Source: CAWCXF01 sp963799455 (GTDB lineage Bacteria > Pseudomonadota > Alphaproteobacteria > Rhodobacterales > Rhodobacteraceae). Taken from it: 64,000 bases of DNA. Of this stretch, positions 45,404 to 56,963 are shown one piece after another. Both the position numbers and the translations under genes were made by a program. Within the stretch, counting starts at the first letter, position 1; each line of letters opens with the position of its first letter. The notes below the pieces were generated by a model. It ran no database searches. It was not told the origin of the DNA and saw only the letters and a list, made by a program, of their open reading frames with translations. The stretch covers positions 806,001-870,000 of the forward strand of contig CAWCXF010000007.1 of assembly GCA_963799455.1 (NCBI GenBank), given 5' to 3'.

Positions 45404-46576
45404 TCACTCGATCTCGAACCGCGCCTCGCCCGCGTCGAGGATCTCGCCGTCGCGCTCGACCTCGACCCGTCCGCGATAGGCGCCGGCCGGCCAGCCCCCT
45501 TCGGGCGCGCGCCGGCCCTCGGCGAAGTAGTAGGCGGCCTGCGTCCGGGAGACCTCGCGCGCCTCGTCGAGCACCACGCCGTCGGGCCCCTCGACCGCGA
45601 GCCGCATGAGATCCCCCGGGCGTCCGCCGAAGGCGTGGCCCCACAGCACGATCGGCGCGCCGCGCGAGCCCCGCCGCGCGTCGAGCCCGCCGGCCTTGAC
45701 CTCCTCCCACTCGGGCGCGCGGTCCATCAGCCCCGCGCCGATCACGCCCGTGGGGACGTAGGCGGTGCCGTCGGCCCAGAGCGTCTCGGGCTCGGGCGCG
45801 CCGCAGGCGCCGCCGCTCGAGTCGAACGGATCGACGCGCGCCTCGCCCCGGCGGACCGTCAGATGCACGTGCGGGAACTCGGTCTCGCCCGAGAGCCCGA
45901 CGCGGCCCAGCCGCCGCCCGGCCTCGACCCGCTCGCCGGGGCGCACCGCGACCGAGCCCTCGGCCATGTGGCAGTATTGGGTGGTCCAGCCGTCGCCATG
46001 GTCGATCGAGGCGCCGTTGCCGCATTCGCGCCCCGCGATGTCGGGGGCCTCGGGGTCGCGGAAGCTGATGTCGGGCATCCCGTCGCGCGTGCCCAGGACG
46101 ACCCCGGAGGCCGCCGCGAGCACGTCCACGCCCGCCCGCATCGCCGCCAGGTCGGGCAGCGCGATGTCCGTCCCGCCATGCCCGTCGTAGCCCAGCGTGC
46201 CGCAGGCCACGTCCTCGAACCCCGGCCCGTCGTCGCGGTCGAAATGGTTCTGGACGTAGCAGCCCTCGCCCAGCTCGCAGTCGAGCGGCAGGACCAGCGC
46301 GGGTGGCTCGGCCATCGCGGCGCCGGCCATCGCGGCGCCAAGCAGGGCGGCGGCGGGCAGCATGGCGGCAGGCAGGACGGCGGCGGGCAGGGCGAGCGCG
46401 GCGCGGCCGGCGCGCCGGCGCGGCGACGCTGCCGGAGAGGGGCGGGTCGCTTCACGGGGATCCCCACGCGGGGCGGCGGGGTGCGAGGTCAAGGGGACGC
46501 AGGCGCCGGCCGGCCGGCCCTCGCGGGCCGGACGGTCCGACGGGACGGTTCGGGGGGAGGCCGTGCGCTCGCGCAT
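45404..46576 (-). CDS. M23 family metallopeptidase
   Basis: A 390-residue exported peptidase. A basic N-terminal region is followed by a long hydrophobic signal segment (AALALPAAVLPAAMLPAAAL) ending near AMAEPPA. The LytM/M23 core shows the zinc ligands in GYDGHGGTDIALPD (HxxxD) and in FPHVHLTVRR (HxH), plus HGDGWTTQYCHMAEGSVAV. ATG 46576 has GAGG 5 nt upstream; GTG 46582 is less good. After the catalytic domain, ~150 residues form a beta-rich C-terminal domain. It likely cleaves peptidoglycan cross-links or binds the wall. Confidence 0.87.
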   Translation of the reverse strand: MRERTASPRTVPSDRPAREGRPAGACVPLTSHPAAPRGDPREATRPSPAASPRRRAGRAALALPAAVLPAAMLPAAALLGAAMAGAAMAEPPALVLPLDCELGEGCYVQNHFDRDDGPGFEDVACGTLGYDGHGGTDIALPDLAAMRAGVDVLAAASGVVLGTRDGMPDISFRDPEAPDIAGRECGNGASIDHGDGWTTQYCHMAEGSVAVRPGERVEAGRRLGRVGLSGETEFPHVHLTVRRGEARVDPFDSSGGACGAPEPETLWADGTAYVPTGVIGAGLMDRAPEWEEVKAGGLDARRGSRGAPIVLWGHAFGGRPGDLMRLAVEGPDGVVLDEAREVSRTQAAYYFAEGRRAPEGGWPAGAYRGRVEVERDGEILDAGEARFEIE

Positions 46577-46630
46577 AGGCACCTCGACGCATCCTCGCCA
46601 CCGACGCGGGCCGGAGCCCAGCGCACCGCG

Positions 46631-46672
46631 CGGCGCAGGGCCGCCCCTTCGGCGGGGGGCGGCCCTGCGCCG
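46631..46672 (-). terminator. 17-bp perfect hairpin just after clpA
   Basis: CGGCGCAGGGCCGCCCC (46631-46647) pairs perfectly with its complement at 46656-46672 around the loop ttcggcgg. It begins one base past the clpA stop codon. The 17-bp stem is the strongest hairpin I found in the window. There is no U-tract. Confidence 0.75.
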
Positions 46673-46673
46673 A

Positions 46674-48986
<2,313 letters not shown>

Positions 48987-49057
48987 GGTGCGTGCTCCTG
49001 TCGTCGGGGGCCTGAGGGGGAGGGGAGCCCGCCCCAAACCGTGGCCTCTCGCGGTTA

Positions 49058-49086
49058 AAGTTTGGTTGTTCCGGCCCGCGCTTCAA
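49058..49086 (-). promoter_or_regulatory. candidate clpA promoter, heat-shock-like
   Basis: On the minus strand, cTTGAAG (49086-49081) is followed after 17 bases by AAACTT (49063-49058), preceded by CC. CTTGAA with a 16-17-base spacer is the -35 of alphaproteobacterial RpoH promoters; the -10 match (CCAAACTT against CYTATnT) is only partial. The segment is AT-rich against its surroundings and lies 72 bp upstream of the clpA start. Confidence 0.4.
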
Positions 49087-49202
49087 GGAGAGATTGCGTC
49101 GGGCGCGTTCACGTTCCCTGTGAGACGCATCGCGGGCCCCGTGGGGCGCATCGCGCGCCCCTCCCGCCCCCGAGGCGGGCGGTCCCGCCTGCGGCGAGGC
49201 AC

Positions 49203-49250
49203 GCGGCCGGGCACGGGGCCGGGCACGCGGTCGGGCACAGGGCCGGGCAT
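49203..49250. repeat. 12-bp imperfect tandem repeat next to the gloB stop
   Basis: Four units of the type gcggccgggcac (49203, 49215, 49227, 49239), each with one or two substitutions. They lie 12 bp past the stop of gloB (minus strand) and 217 bp upstream of clpA. Confidence 0.8.
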
Positions 49251-49262
49251 GGCGCGCGCGCC

Positions 49263-50054
49263 TCAGAAGCCGTCCCGCCTGCGGCGGATCTCGGCGAACA
49301 CCTCGACGTCGGGGGCGTCGCGCATCCCGAGCGCCGCCTTGAACTCGGCCCGCCCCGCGCGCAGCATCGGGTTGGTGGCGCGCTCCTCGTCGAGCGTCGG
49401 GTGCTCCATCGCGCGCCCCTCGGAGCGTCGCCGCGCGTCTCGCTCGGCGCGGTCCCTCAAGGCGGCGTTGTCGGGCTCGACGGTGAGCGCGAAGGCGAGG
49501 TTCTTCTCCAGGTAGTCGTGGCCCGAATAGACCACGGTGTCGCCCGGCAGCGCGTCGAGCAGGCTCAGCGAGGCCCACATCTGCTCTGGGCTCCCCTCGA
49601 AGAGCCGCCCGCAGCCCATCGCCATCAGGCTGTCGGCGGTGAAGACGGCGCGCGCGGCGGGCATGTGGTAGGCGAGGTGGCCCACCGTGTGGCCCGGCAC
49701 GTCCACCACCTCGGCCGAGGCGGTGCCGAAGTCGAGCACCGTGCCGGGACCCACCGCGCGGTCGAGCGGCGGCAGGCGCGAGGCGTCCGCCTCGGCCCCC
49801 GTCACCGCGACGTCGTGGGCCGCGCGCACGGCGTCGAGCCCCTGCACGTGGTCCGCGTGGTGATGCGTGATCCAGGCCTCGTCGAGCCCCCAGCCGCGCG
49901 CCTCGAGCGCCGCGAGGATCGGGGCCGCCTCGGGCAGGTCCACCACGGCGGTGGCGCCGCCCCCCCCACCCGAGGCGCGGGGGGCCTCGCCGTCCCGCAC
50001 CAGATAGGCGAAGTTGTCGCTCAGGCAGGGCACGGGGACGATCTCGATTGTCAT
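49263..50054 (-). CDS. gloB: hydroxyacylglutathione hydrolase (glyoxalase II)
   Basis: A 263-residue metallo-beta-lactamase-fold enzyme that hydrolyses S-lactoylglutathione, the second step of methylglyoxal detoxification. It opens EIVPVPCLSDNFAYLVRD. The metal site ITHHHADHVQG is complete, followed by VPGHTVGHLAYH, FTADSLMAMGCGRLFEG and YSGHDYLEKNLAFAL. The C-terminal glutathione-binding part (ERATNPMLRA) is present. ATG 50054 has AAAGG 7 nt upstream. It is divergent from the methyltransferase gene. Confidence 0.95.
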   Translation of the reverse strand: MTIEIVPVPCLSDNFAYLVRDGEAPRASGGGGGATAVVDLPEAAPILAALEARGWGLDEAWITHHHADHVQGLDAVRAAHDVAVTGAEADASRLPPLDRAVGPGTVLDFGTASAEVVDVPGHTVGHLAYHMPAARAVFTADSLMAMGCGRLFEGSPEQMWASLSLLDALPGDTVVYSGHDYLEKNLAFALTVEPDNAALRDRAERDARRRSEGRAMEHPTLDEERATNPMLRAGRAEFKAALGMRDAPDVEVFAEIRRRRDGF

Positions 50055-50137
50055 GGGGCTGCCTTTCGGGGGAAGCTTCGGGTCGCGTGCGACGGGACAG
50101 GTGGGCGATCAGGTAAGGCTGGGAGGCAGGCGCGCCA

Positions 50138-50887
50138 GTGCATCTCGACGTCGCCGATCTGAAGGGGTTCTACTACCGCACCGGGCTGGGGCGGGCCGCG
50201 CAGCGCGCGGTGCGCGGGCGCGTCACCGAGATCTGGCCCGACGCCAAGGGGATGACGGTCGCGGGCTACGGCTTCGCAGTGCCGCTGCTGCGCCCCTATC
50301 TCGGCCCCGCGCGCCGCGTGATGGCCCTGATGCCCGCGCCGCAGGGCGTGATGGCCTGGCCCGAGGGCGGCCCCAACGTGTGCGCGCTCGTGGAGGAGGG
50401 GCGCTGGCCCATCGAGACCGGCCACGTCGATCGGCTGGTGGTGATGCACGGGCTCGAGACCTCCGAGAACCCGGGCGCCGTGCTCGAGGAGGTGGCGCGC
50501 GTGCTCGGCCCCGGCGGGCGGGCGCTCTTCGTCGTCCCGAACCGCGCGGGCCTGTGGTCGCGGCGCGACACCACGCCCTTCGGCTACGGCCGGCCCTACT
50601 CGCTGGGCCAGATCGAGCGCCAGCTCAGGCGCCACGGGCTCGAGCCCGGCCGCCACGTCGCGGCCCTCTTCCAGCCGCCGACCCACCGGCGCTTCTGGCT
50701 CAGGACGGGCCCGTTCTGGGAGCGTTTGGGGCGCTCGCTGTCGAACCGCTGGGCCGGCGGCGTGCTGATGGTGGAGGCCGCCAAGCAGTCGCCCGCCCCC
50801 GTCTCGGGCCTGCGCGAGGCCGCGCGGAGCCCGATCGAGGCGCTGGCGGGGATGCCCGAGCCCGCGCGCGGGCGGCTCGCGCCCTGA
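50138..50887 (+). CDS. class I SAM-dependent methyltransferase-like protein
   Basis: A 249-residue protein of the methyltransferase type 11 kind. LDVADLKGFYYRTGLGRAAQ opens the family. VDRLVVMHGLETSENPGAVL and VARVLGPGGRALFVVPNRAG are the post-motif regions; the glycine-rich SAM motif is weak (VAGYGFAVPLLRPYLG). GTG 50138 has GGGAGG and AGG upstream. This gene next to divergent gloB is a common arrangement in Rhodobacterales. The substrate is unknown. Confidence 0.8.
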   Translation: MHLDVADLKGFYYRTGLGRAAQRAVRGRVTEIWPDAKGMTVAGYGFAVPLLRPYLGPARRVMALMPAPQGVMAWPEGGPNVCALVEEGRWPIETGHVDRLVVMHGLETSENPGAVLEEVARVLGPGGRALFVVPNRAGLWSRRDTTPFGYGRPYSLGQIERQLRRHGLEPGRHVAALFQPPTHRRFWLRTGPFWERLGRSLSNRWAGGVLMVEAAKQSPAPVSGLREAARSPIEALAGMPEPARGRLAP

Positions 50888-50901
50888 GCGCCCCCCCCCC
50901 G

Positions 50902-50940
50902 GAGCGCTTTCCCCGAGCGCTTTCCCCGAGCGCTTCCCCC
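50902..50940. repeat. 13-bp tandem repeat after the methyltransferase gene
   Basis: Two perfect copies of gagcgctttcccc (50902, 50915) and an altered third (50928) begin 15 bp past the stop, in a C-rich segment that continues toward the ATP synthase operon. Confidence 0.8.
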
Positions 50941-51118
50941 GGGCGCCCCCGACCCCGGGCGCCCCCGAGCCTCGCTCGCGGATTCGCCGGGGGGGCTCGC
51001 TTGCGGGGTCCGGACCCCTCTGTTACACGGCGCGCAATCCGGGCGGCGCCGCGTGTCGGCAAGGGGGCCGGAGGGCGCGAACCGGGATCCGCCCGGGCTT
51101 GATCTTGAGAGGATGCAC

Positions 51119-51670
51119 GTGGCCGAGACCTACTCCGGCGGCATCGCCGAGCGCTACGCCACGGCCGCCTTCGAGATCGCGCGCGAGGAGGGCTCGCTCG
51201 ACGCGCTGGAGGGCGACGTGGACGCGCTCGCGCAGGCGCTCGACGACAGCCCCGAGCTGCGCGAGCTGACCCGCTCGCCGGTCTACACCCGCGCCGATCA
51301 GGAGCGCGCCGTCGGCGCCGTGGCCGAGCGCATGGGGCTCGGGGCGACGATGGCCAACACGCTGCGGCTGATGGCCACCAAGCGCCGGCTCTTCGTCGTG
51401 CGCGCCCTGCTGCGCGCCCTGCGCGCGATGATCGCCGAGCATCGCGGGCAGGTCACGGCCGAGGTCGTCAGCGCGCGGCCCTTGGGCGGGGCGCAGTCCG
51501 AGCGGCTGGCGCGCACGCTGCGCGAGAGCGTCGGGCGCGACGTGAGGATCGACGCGCGCACCGACCCCTCGCTCATCGGCGGGCTGGTGGTGCGGGTGGG
51601 CTCCAGGATGATCGACACCTCGATCCGCTCGAAGCTTTCGGCGCTCGAGACCGCAATGAGAAGGGTCTGA
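51119..51670 (+). CDS. atpH: ATP synthase F1 subunit delta
   Basis: A 183-residue stalk subunit joining F1 to the peripheral stalk. GIAERYATAAFEIAREEGSL, SPVYTRADQERAVGAVAERM and the C-terminal PSLIGGLVVRVGSRMIDTSI plus RSKLSALETAMRRV are typical. GTG 51119 has GAGAGG 7 nt upstream and matches the usual protein start; ATG 51113 would have no spacer. First gene of the F1 operon. Confidence 0.93.
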   Translation: MAETYSGGIAERYATAAFEIAREEGSLDALEGDVDALAQALDDSPELRELTRSPVYTRADQERAVGAVAERMGLGATMANTLRLMATKRRLFVVRALLRALRAMIAEHRGQVTAEVVSARPLGGAQSERLARTLRESVGRDVRIDARTDPSLIGGLVVRVGSRMIDTSIRSKLSALETAMRRV

Positions 51671-51671
51671 C

Positions 51672-53210
<1,539 letters not shown>

Positions 53211-53226
53211 GCCCCCGGACCGCATC

Positions 53227-54120
53227 ATGGCGAGCCTCAAGGATCTCAAGAACCGGATCGAGAGCGTCAAGTCGACGCGCAAGATCACCAAGGCGATGCA
53301 GATGGTCGCCGCCGCCAAGCTCAGGCGCGCGCAGGACGCGGCCGAGGCCGCGCGCCCCTACGCCGAGCGGTTCAACGCCGTGCTCTCGCATCTCGCGGCC
53401 TCGGCCGGGGGCTCGGGCACCGCGCCGAGGCTGCTCGCAGGGACGGGGTCCGAGGACACCCACCTGATCGTGGTGATGACCTCCGAACGCGGGCTCGCCG
53501 GCGGCTTCAACGGCAACATCGTCAAGATCGCGCGCTACCGGATCGAGCAGCTCCTGGGGCAGGGCAGGACGGTGAAGATCCTGACCGTCGGCAAGAAGGG
53601 GCGCGAGATGCTGCGCCGCGACCACGGGGGCCGCTTCGTCGATCACGTGGACATGACCGAGGTCAAGCGCGTGGGCTACCAGGACGCCGCGCGCATCGCC
53701 AAGACCATCCTCGACCGCTTCGAGGCGGGCGAGTTCGACGTGGCCACGCTCTACTACTCGCAGTTCGAGAACGTCATCACCCAGACGCCGGTCGAGACCC
53801 GCCTGATCCCCGCCTCCTTCGAGGCGGGCGAGCAGGGCGGGGGCGAGCAGGGCGGGGGGGCGAGCCCGCTCTACGACTACGAGCCCTCCGAGGACGCGAT
53901 CCTGCGCGAGCTCTTGCCGCGCGGCATCGCCACCCGCATCTTCTCGGCGCTCCTGGAGAACGCCGCCGGCGAGCAGGGCGCGCGGATGTCGGCGATGGAC
54001 AACGCCACCCGCAACGCCGGCGAGATGATCGAGGACCTGACGATCGTCTACAACCGCACGCGCCAGGCGACGATCACCACCGAGCTGATCGAGATCATCG
54101 CCGGGGCCGAGGCGCTGTGA
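53227..54120 (+). CDS. atpG: ATP synthase F1 subunit gamma
   Basis: A 297-residue rotor shaft. SLKDLKNRIESVKSTRKITK and AMQMVAAAKLRRAQDAAEAA form the N-terminal helix; SEQGARMSAMDNATRNA-type C-terminal helix (GARMSAMDNATRNAGEMIED) and IEIIAGAEAL close it. A short Gly/Glu/Gln insert (GEQGGGEQGGGASP) coded by a duplicated 13-14-bp block near 53,827-53,858 lies in the surface region before YDYEPSEDAIL. The stop overlaps the next small gene (GTGATGA). Confidence 0.96.
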   Translation: MASLKDLKNRIESVKSTRKITKAMQMVAAAKLRRAQDAAEAARPYAERFNAVLSHLAASAGGSGTAPRLLAGTGSEDTHLIVVMTSERGLAGGFNGNIVKIARYRIEQLLGQGRTVKILTVGKKGREMLRRDHGGRFVDHVDMTEVKRVGYQDAARIAKTILDRFEAGEFDVATLYYSQFENVITQTPVETRLIPASFEAGEQGGGEQGGGASPLYDYEPSEDAILRELLPRGIATRIFSALLENAAGEQGARMSAMDNATRNAGEMIEDLTIVYNRTRQATITTELIEIIAGAEAL

Positions 54121-54365
54121 TGACCGAAGGGCCGCGCGACCCGGTTCCGGCCAAGCCGAGGCGCCTCGTCGGGCGGCCCGACCGGCCTCAGGGCGGCGTC
54201 ACCGACATCGAGACGCGGCTCACCTCCATGGAGGCGGGGCAGGCCCTCATGCGCCAGGAGATGGCGCGGCGATCGCCGCCCATCGCCGCGCTCGACGGCC
54301 GCATGGACCGCGTCGATGAGCGCCTCGCGCGCATCGAGCGCCGCCTCGACCTGACGGACGCCTGA
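54117..54365 (+). CDS. small coiled-coil protein encoded between atpG and atpD
   Basis: An 82-residue soluble protein. GTG 54117 overlaps the atpG stop; ATG 54120 is the alternative. The second half is a predicted coiled coil (IETRLTSMEAGQALMRQEMA, then GRMDRVDERLARIERRLDL). The tight coupling to atpG argues that it is translated. An unassigned gene at this position (URF6) was described in the Rhodopseudomonas blastica atp operon, so the position has precedent; I cannot align the two. Function unknown. Confidence 0.6.
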   Translation: MMTEGPRDPVPAKPRRLVGRPDRPQGGVTDIETRLTSMEAGQALMRQEMARRSPPIAALDGRMDRVDERLARIERRLDLTDA

Positions 54366-54410
54366 CCGGCGCGCGGCGCCGACACACCCGAGGGGCTCGT
54401 CCCCGACCCG

Positions 54411-54460
54411 ACCGCGGGGCTTCGCCCCACCCGACACCGCGGGGCTTCGCCCCACCCGAC
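54411..54460 (+). repeat. 25-bp direct repeat with hairpins upstream of atpD
   Basis: accgcggggcttcgccccac plus ccgac is present at 54411-54435 and 54436-54460. Each copy contains a short hairpin, GGGGC-ttc-GCCCC. The array ends one base before the atpD ribosome binding site (gagga), within the operon transcript. Confidence 0.9.
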
Positions 54461-54475
54461 ACGAGGAGCCCCACC

Positions 54476-55897
54476 ATGGCCGCCACCGGCAAAGTCACCC
54501 AGGTCATCGGCGCCGTCGTCGACGTGCAGTTCGAGGGCCACCTGCCCGAGATCCTCAACGCGCTCGAGACCGACAACAACGGCAAGCGCCTCGTCCTCGA
54601 GGTCGCCCAGCACCTGGGCGAGTCGACCGTGCGCACCATCGCCATGGACGCGACCGAGGGGCTGGTGCGGGGCCAGCCCGTCACCGACACCGACCAGCCC
54701 ATCACCGTGCCCGTGGGCAACGCGACGCTCGGGCGCATCCTCAACGTCATCGGCGAGCCGATCGACGAGAAGGGCCCGGTCGAGGCCACCGAGCGCCGTC
54801 CGATCCACGCCGAGGCGCCGGACTTCGCGGCGCAGGCGACCTCGTCCGACATCCTCGTGACCGGCATCAAGGTGATCGACCTGCTGGCGCCTTACTCCAA
54901 GGGCGGCAAGATCGGCCTCTTCGGGGGCGCGGGCGTGGGCAAGACGGTGCTGATCCAGGAGCTGATCAACAACATCGCCAAGGTCCATTCGGGCTACTCG
55001 GTGTTCGCGGGCGTGGGCGAGCGCACGCGCGAGGGCAACGACCTCTACCACGAGTTCATCGAATCGGGCGTCATCAACATCGACAACCTCGACGAGTCGA
55101 AGGTGGCCCTCGTCTACGGCCAGATGAACGAGCCGCCGGGCGCGCGCGCGCGCGTCGCGCTCTCGGGGCTGACGCTCGCCGAGCAGTTCCGCGACCAGTC
55201 AGGCACCGACGTGCTCTTCTTCGTGGACAACATCTTCCGCTTCACCCAGGCGGGCTCGGAGGTCTCGGCGCTGCTGGGGCGGATCCCGTCGGCGGTGGGC
55301 TACCAGCCGACGCTGGCCACCGACATGGGCATGATGCAGGAGCGCATCACCTCGACGCGGGCCGGCTCGATCACGAGCGTTCAGGCGATCTACGTGCCCG
55401 CGGACGACCTCACCGACCCCGCGCCCGCGACCTCCTTCGCCCATCTCGACGCCACCACCGTGCTGTCGCGCGCGATCTCGGAGATCGGCATCTACCCGGC
55501 GGTGGACCCGCTCGACTCGACCTCGCGCATCCTCGATCCGCAGGTGGTGGGCGAGGAGCATTACGGCGTGGCGCGCTCGGTCCAGAACATCCTCCAGCGC
55601 TACAAGTCGCTCCAGGACATCATCGCCATCCTCGGCATGGACGAGCTCTCCGAGGACGACAAGCTGACCGTGGCGCGCGCGCGCAAGATCCAGCGCTTCC
55701 TGAGCCAGCCCTTCGACGTGGCCCAGGTGTTCACCGGCTCGCCCGGCGTGCAGGTGCCGCTTGAGAAGACCATCGACAGCTTCAAGCGCGTCGTGGCGGG
55801 CGAGTTCGACCACCTGCCGGAATCCGCCTTCTACATGGTGGGCGACATCGACTCGGTGGTGGACAAGGCCGAGCGCATGGCCGCCGACGCCGCCTGA
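54476..55897 (+). CDS. atpD: ATP synthase F1 subunit beta
   Basis: A 473-residue catalytic subunit. P-loop GGAGVGKTVLIQELINN, catalytic Glu region AGVGERTREGNDLYHE, ALTYGQMNEPPGAR-type VALVYGQMNEPPGARARVAL, and FVDNIFRFTQAGSEVSALLG are all intact. ATG 54476 has GAGGAG upstream. A 110-bp leader with paired hairpins separates it from the small gene before it. Confidence 0.98.
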   Translation: MAATGKVTQVIGAVVDVQFEGHLPEILNALETDNNGKRLVLEVAQHLGESTVRTIAMDATEGLVRGQPVTDTDQPITVPVGNATLGRILNVIGEPIDEKGPVEATERRPIHAEAPDFAAQATSSDILVTGIKVIDLLAPYSKGGKIGLFGGAGVGKTVLIQELINNIAKVHSGYSVFAGVGERTREGNDLYHEFIESGVINIDNLDESKVALVYGQMNEPPGARARVALSGLTLAEQFRDQSGTDVLFFVDNIFRFTQAGSEVSALLGRIPSAVGYQPTLATDMGMMQERITSTRAGSITSVQAIYVPADDLTDPAPATSFAHLDATTVLSRAISEIGIYPAVDPLDSTSRILDPQVVGEEHYGVARSVQNILQRYKSLQDIIAILGMDELSEDDKLTVARARKIQRFLSQPFDVAQVFTGSPGVQVPLEKTIDSFKRVVAGEFDHLPESAFYMVGDIDSVVDKAERMAADAA

Positions 55898-56012
55898 CGG
55901 CCGCGGGGCCGCGCCGCGGCCCGCGGAGACCGGCCCGCCACCGAGAGACCCCCCCGCGCCGGCCCTCCCTTCCCGTGGAGGGCCGAGGCCACAGACCCCG
56001 AGGAGCCAACCC

Positions 56013-56444
56013 ATGGCCGACACGATGCGATTCGACCTTGTCAGCCCCGAGCGGCGCGTGGCCTCGATGGAGGCCACGCAGGTGGCGATCCCGGGAGCTG
56101 CGGGCGACTTCGCGGTGGGCCCGGGCCACGAGCCCGTCATCACCACGCTGCGCCCCGGCATCCTGCGCGTCGAAGGCGAGGGCCCCCCCCAGGAGTTCGC
56201 CGTCACCGGCGGCTTCGCCGAGATCGGCTCGGCCAGCGTGACCGTGCTCGCCGAGCGCGGGCTGGCCGCCTCCGAGCTCACCCAGGAGACCTTCGACGCC
56301 TTCTTCGAGGAGGCTCACGGCCACGCCCGCACCGCGCGCGAGGGCGGCGAGCACAGCGTCGCGGACGACGCCGTCAAGCTTCTCGCTGACATGGAGGCGC
56401 TCGGCACCCATGTGGGGCTGAGCACGCGGCAGCCGAACCTGTGA
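56013..56444 (+). CDS. atpC: ATP synthase F1 subunit epsilon
   Basis: A 143-residue central-stalk subunit. MRFDLVSPERRVASMEATQV, then VAIPGAAGDFAVGPGHEPVI and LRPGILRVEG form the beta-sandwich domain. The C-terminal helices are short, as in many alphaproteobacteria. ATG 56013 has GAGGAG about 8 nt upstream. Confidence 0.94.
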   Translation: MADTMRFDLVSPERRVASMEATQVAIPGAAGDFAVGPGHEPVITTLRPGILRVEGEGPPQEFAVTGGFAEIGSASVTVLAERGLAASELTQETFDAFFEEAHGHARTAREGGEHSVADDAVKLLADMEALGTHVGLSTRQPNL

Positions 56445-56887
56445 GGCGCGCCGTCGCGCCCCTGTCCCTGGCGCTCGCGCTCGCGGCCTGTGTCGCGCCC
56501 GTCGAGCCCGGCCCGGCCGAGCCGGCCCCGCCCGGCGCGACCGGCGGGTTGAGCACCGTGGACCGGCAGACGATGGACGCCCTGCGCATCGCGGGCGACG
56601 ACCCCTTCGCCGTGCGGCCGGTGGAGCACACGCTGCTGGAGACCGGCGCCGCCGATCCGGAGGGCCTCGCCCTGGCGATGAGCCAGGCCGGGTTCGGGGT
56701 GCCGGACGTGCAGCCCAGGCTCGGCTTCGAGGCCAGGGTGGTCGTCTCGAGCGACCTGCGCGCCGCGACGCTGGCGCGCCAGATCGGCTGGCTGGAGGCG
56801 AACGCGCCCGCCTTTGGCTACGAGCGCGCCACCTGGACGACGCGGCCCGTCCTCGCCGAGCCCGCGACGCCGCCCGCGATCGAGTGA
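56441..56887 (+). CDS. hypothetical lipoprotein, possibly RraB-like domain
   Basis: A 148-residue protein whose GTG start overlaps the atpC stop (GTGA). The N-terminus is a lipoprotein signal (RRAVAPLSLALALAACVAP) with lipobox LAAC. After a Pro/Glu linker, the mature part (DALRIAGDDPFAVRPVEHTL, then ALAMSQAGFGVPDV and RQIGWLEANAPAFGYERATW) resembles the RNase E inhibitor RraB/DUF695-type fold; that likeness is by eye. A periplasmic lipoprotein would not reach RNase E, so any role would differ. Confidence 0.65.
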   Translation: MRRAVAPLSLALALAACVAPVEPGPAEPAPPGATGGLSTVDRQTMDALRIAGDDPFAVRPVEHTLLETGAADPEGLALAMSQAGFGVPDVQPRLGFEARVVVSSDLRAATLARQIGWLEANAPAFGYERATWTTRPVLAEPATPPAIE

Positions 56888-56963
56888 GCGCCGCCGCGAG
56901 CGGCTCGGGCCGGGGCCGTCGCGTGGCGGGACGCCCGCGCGCCGTCGCGCCGGGCGCGGCCCT

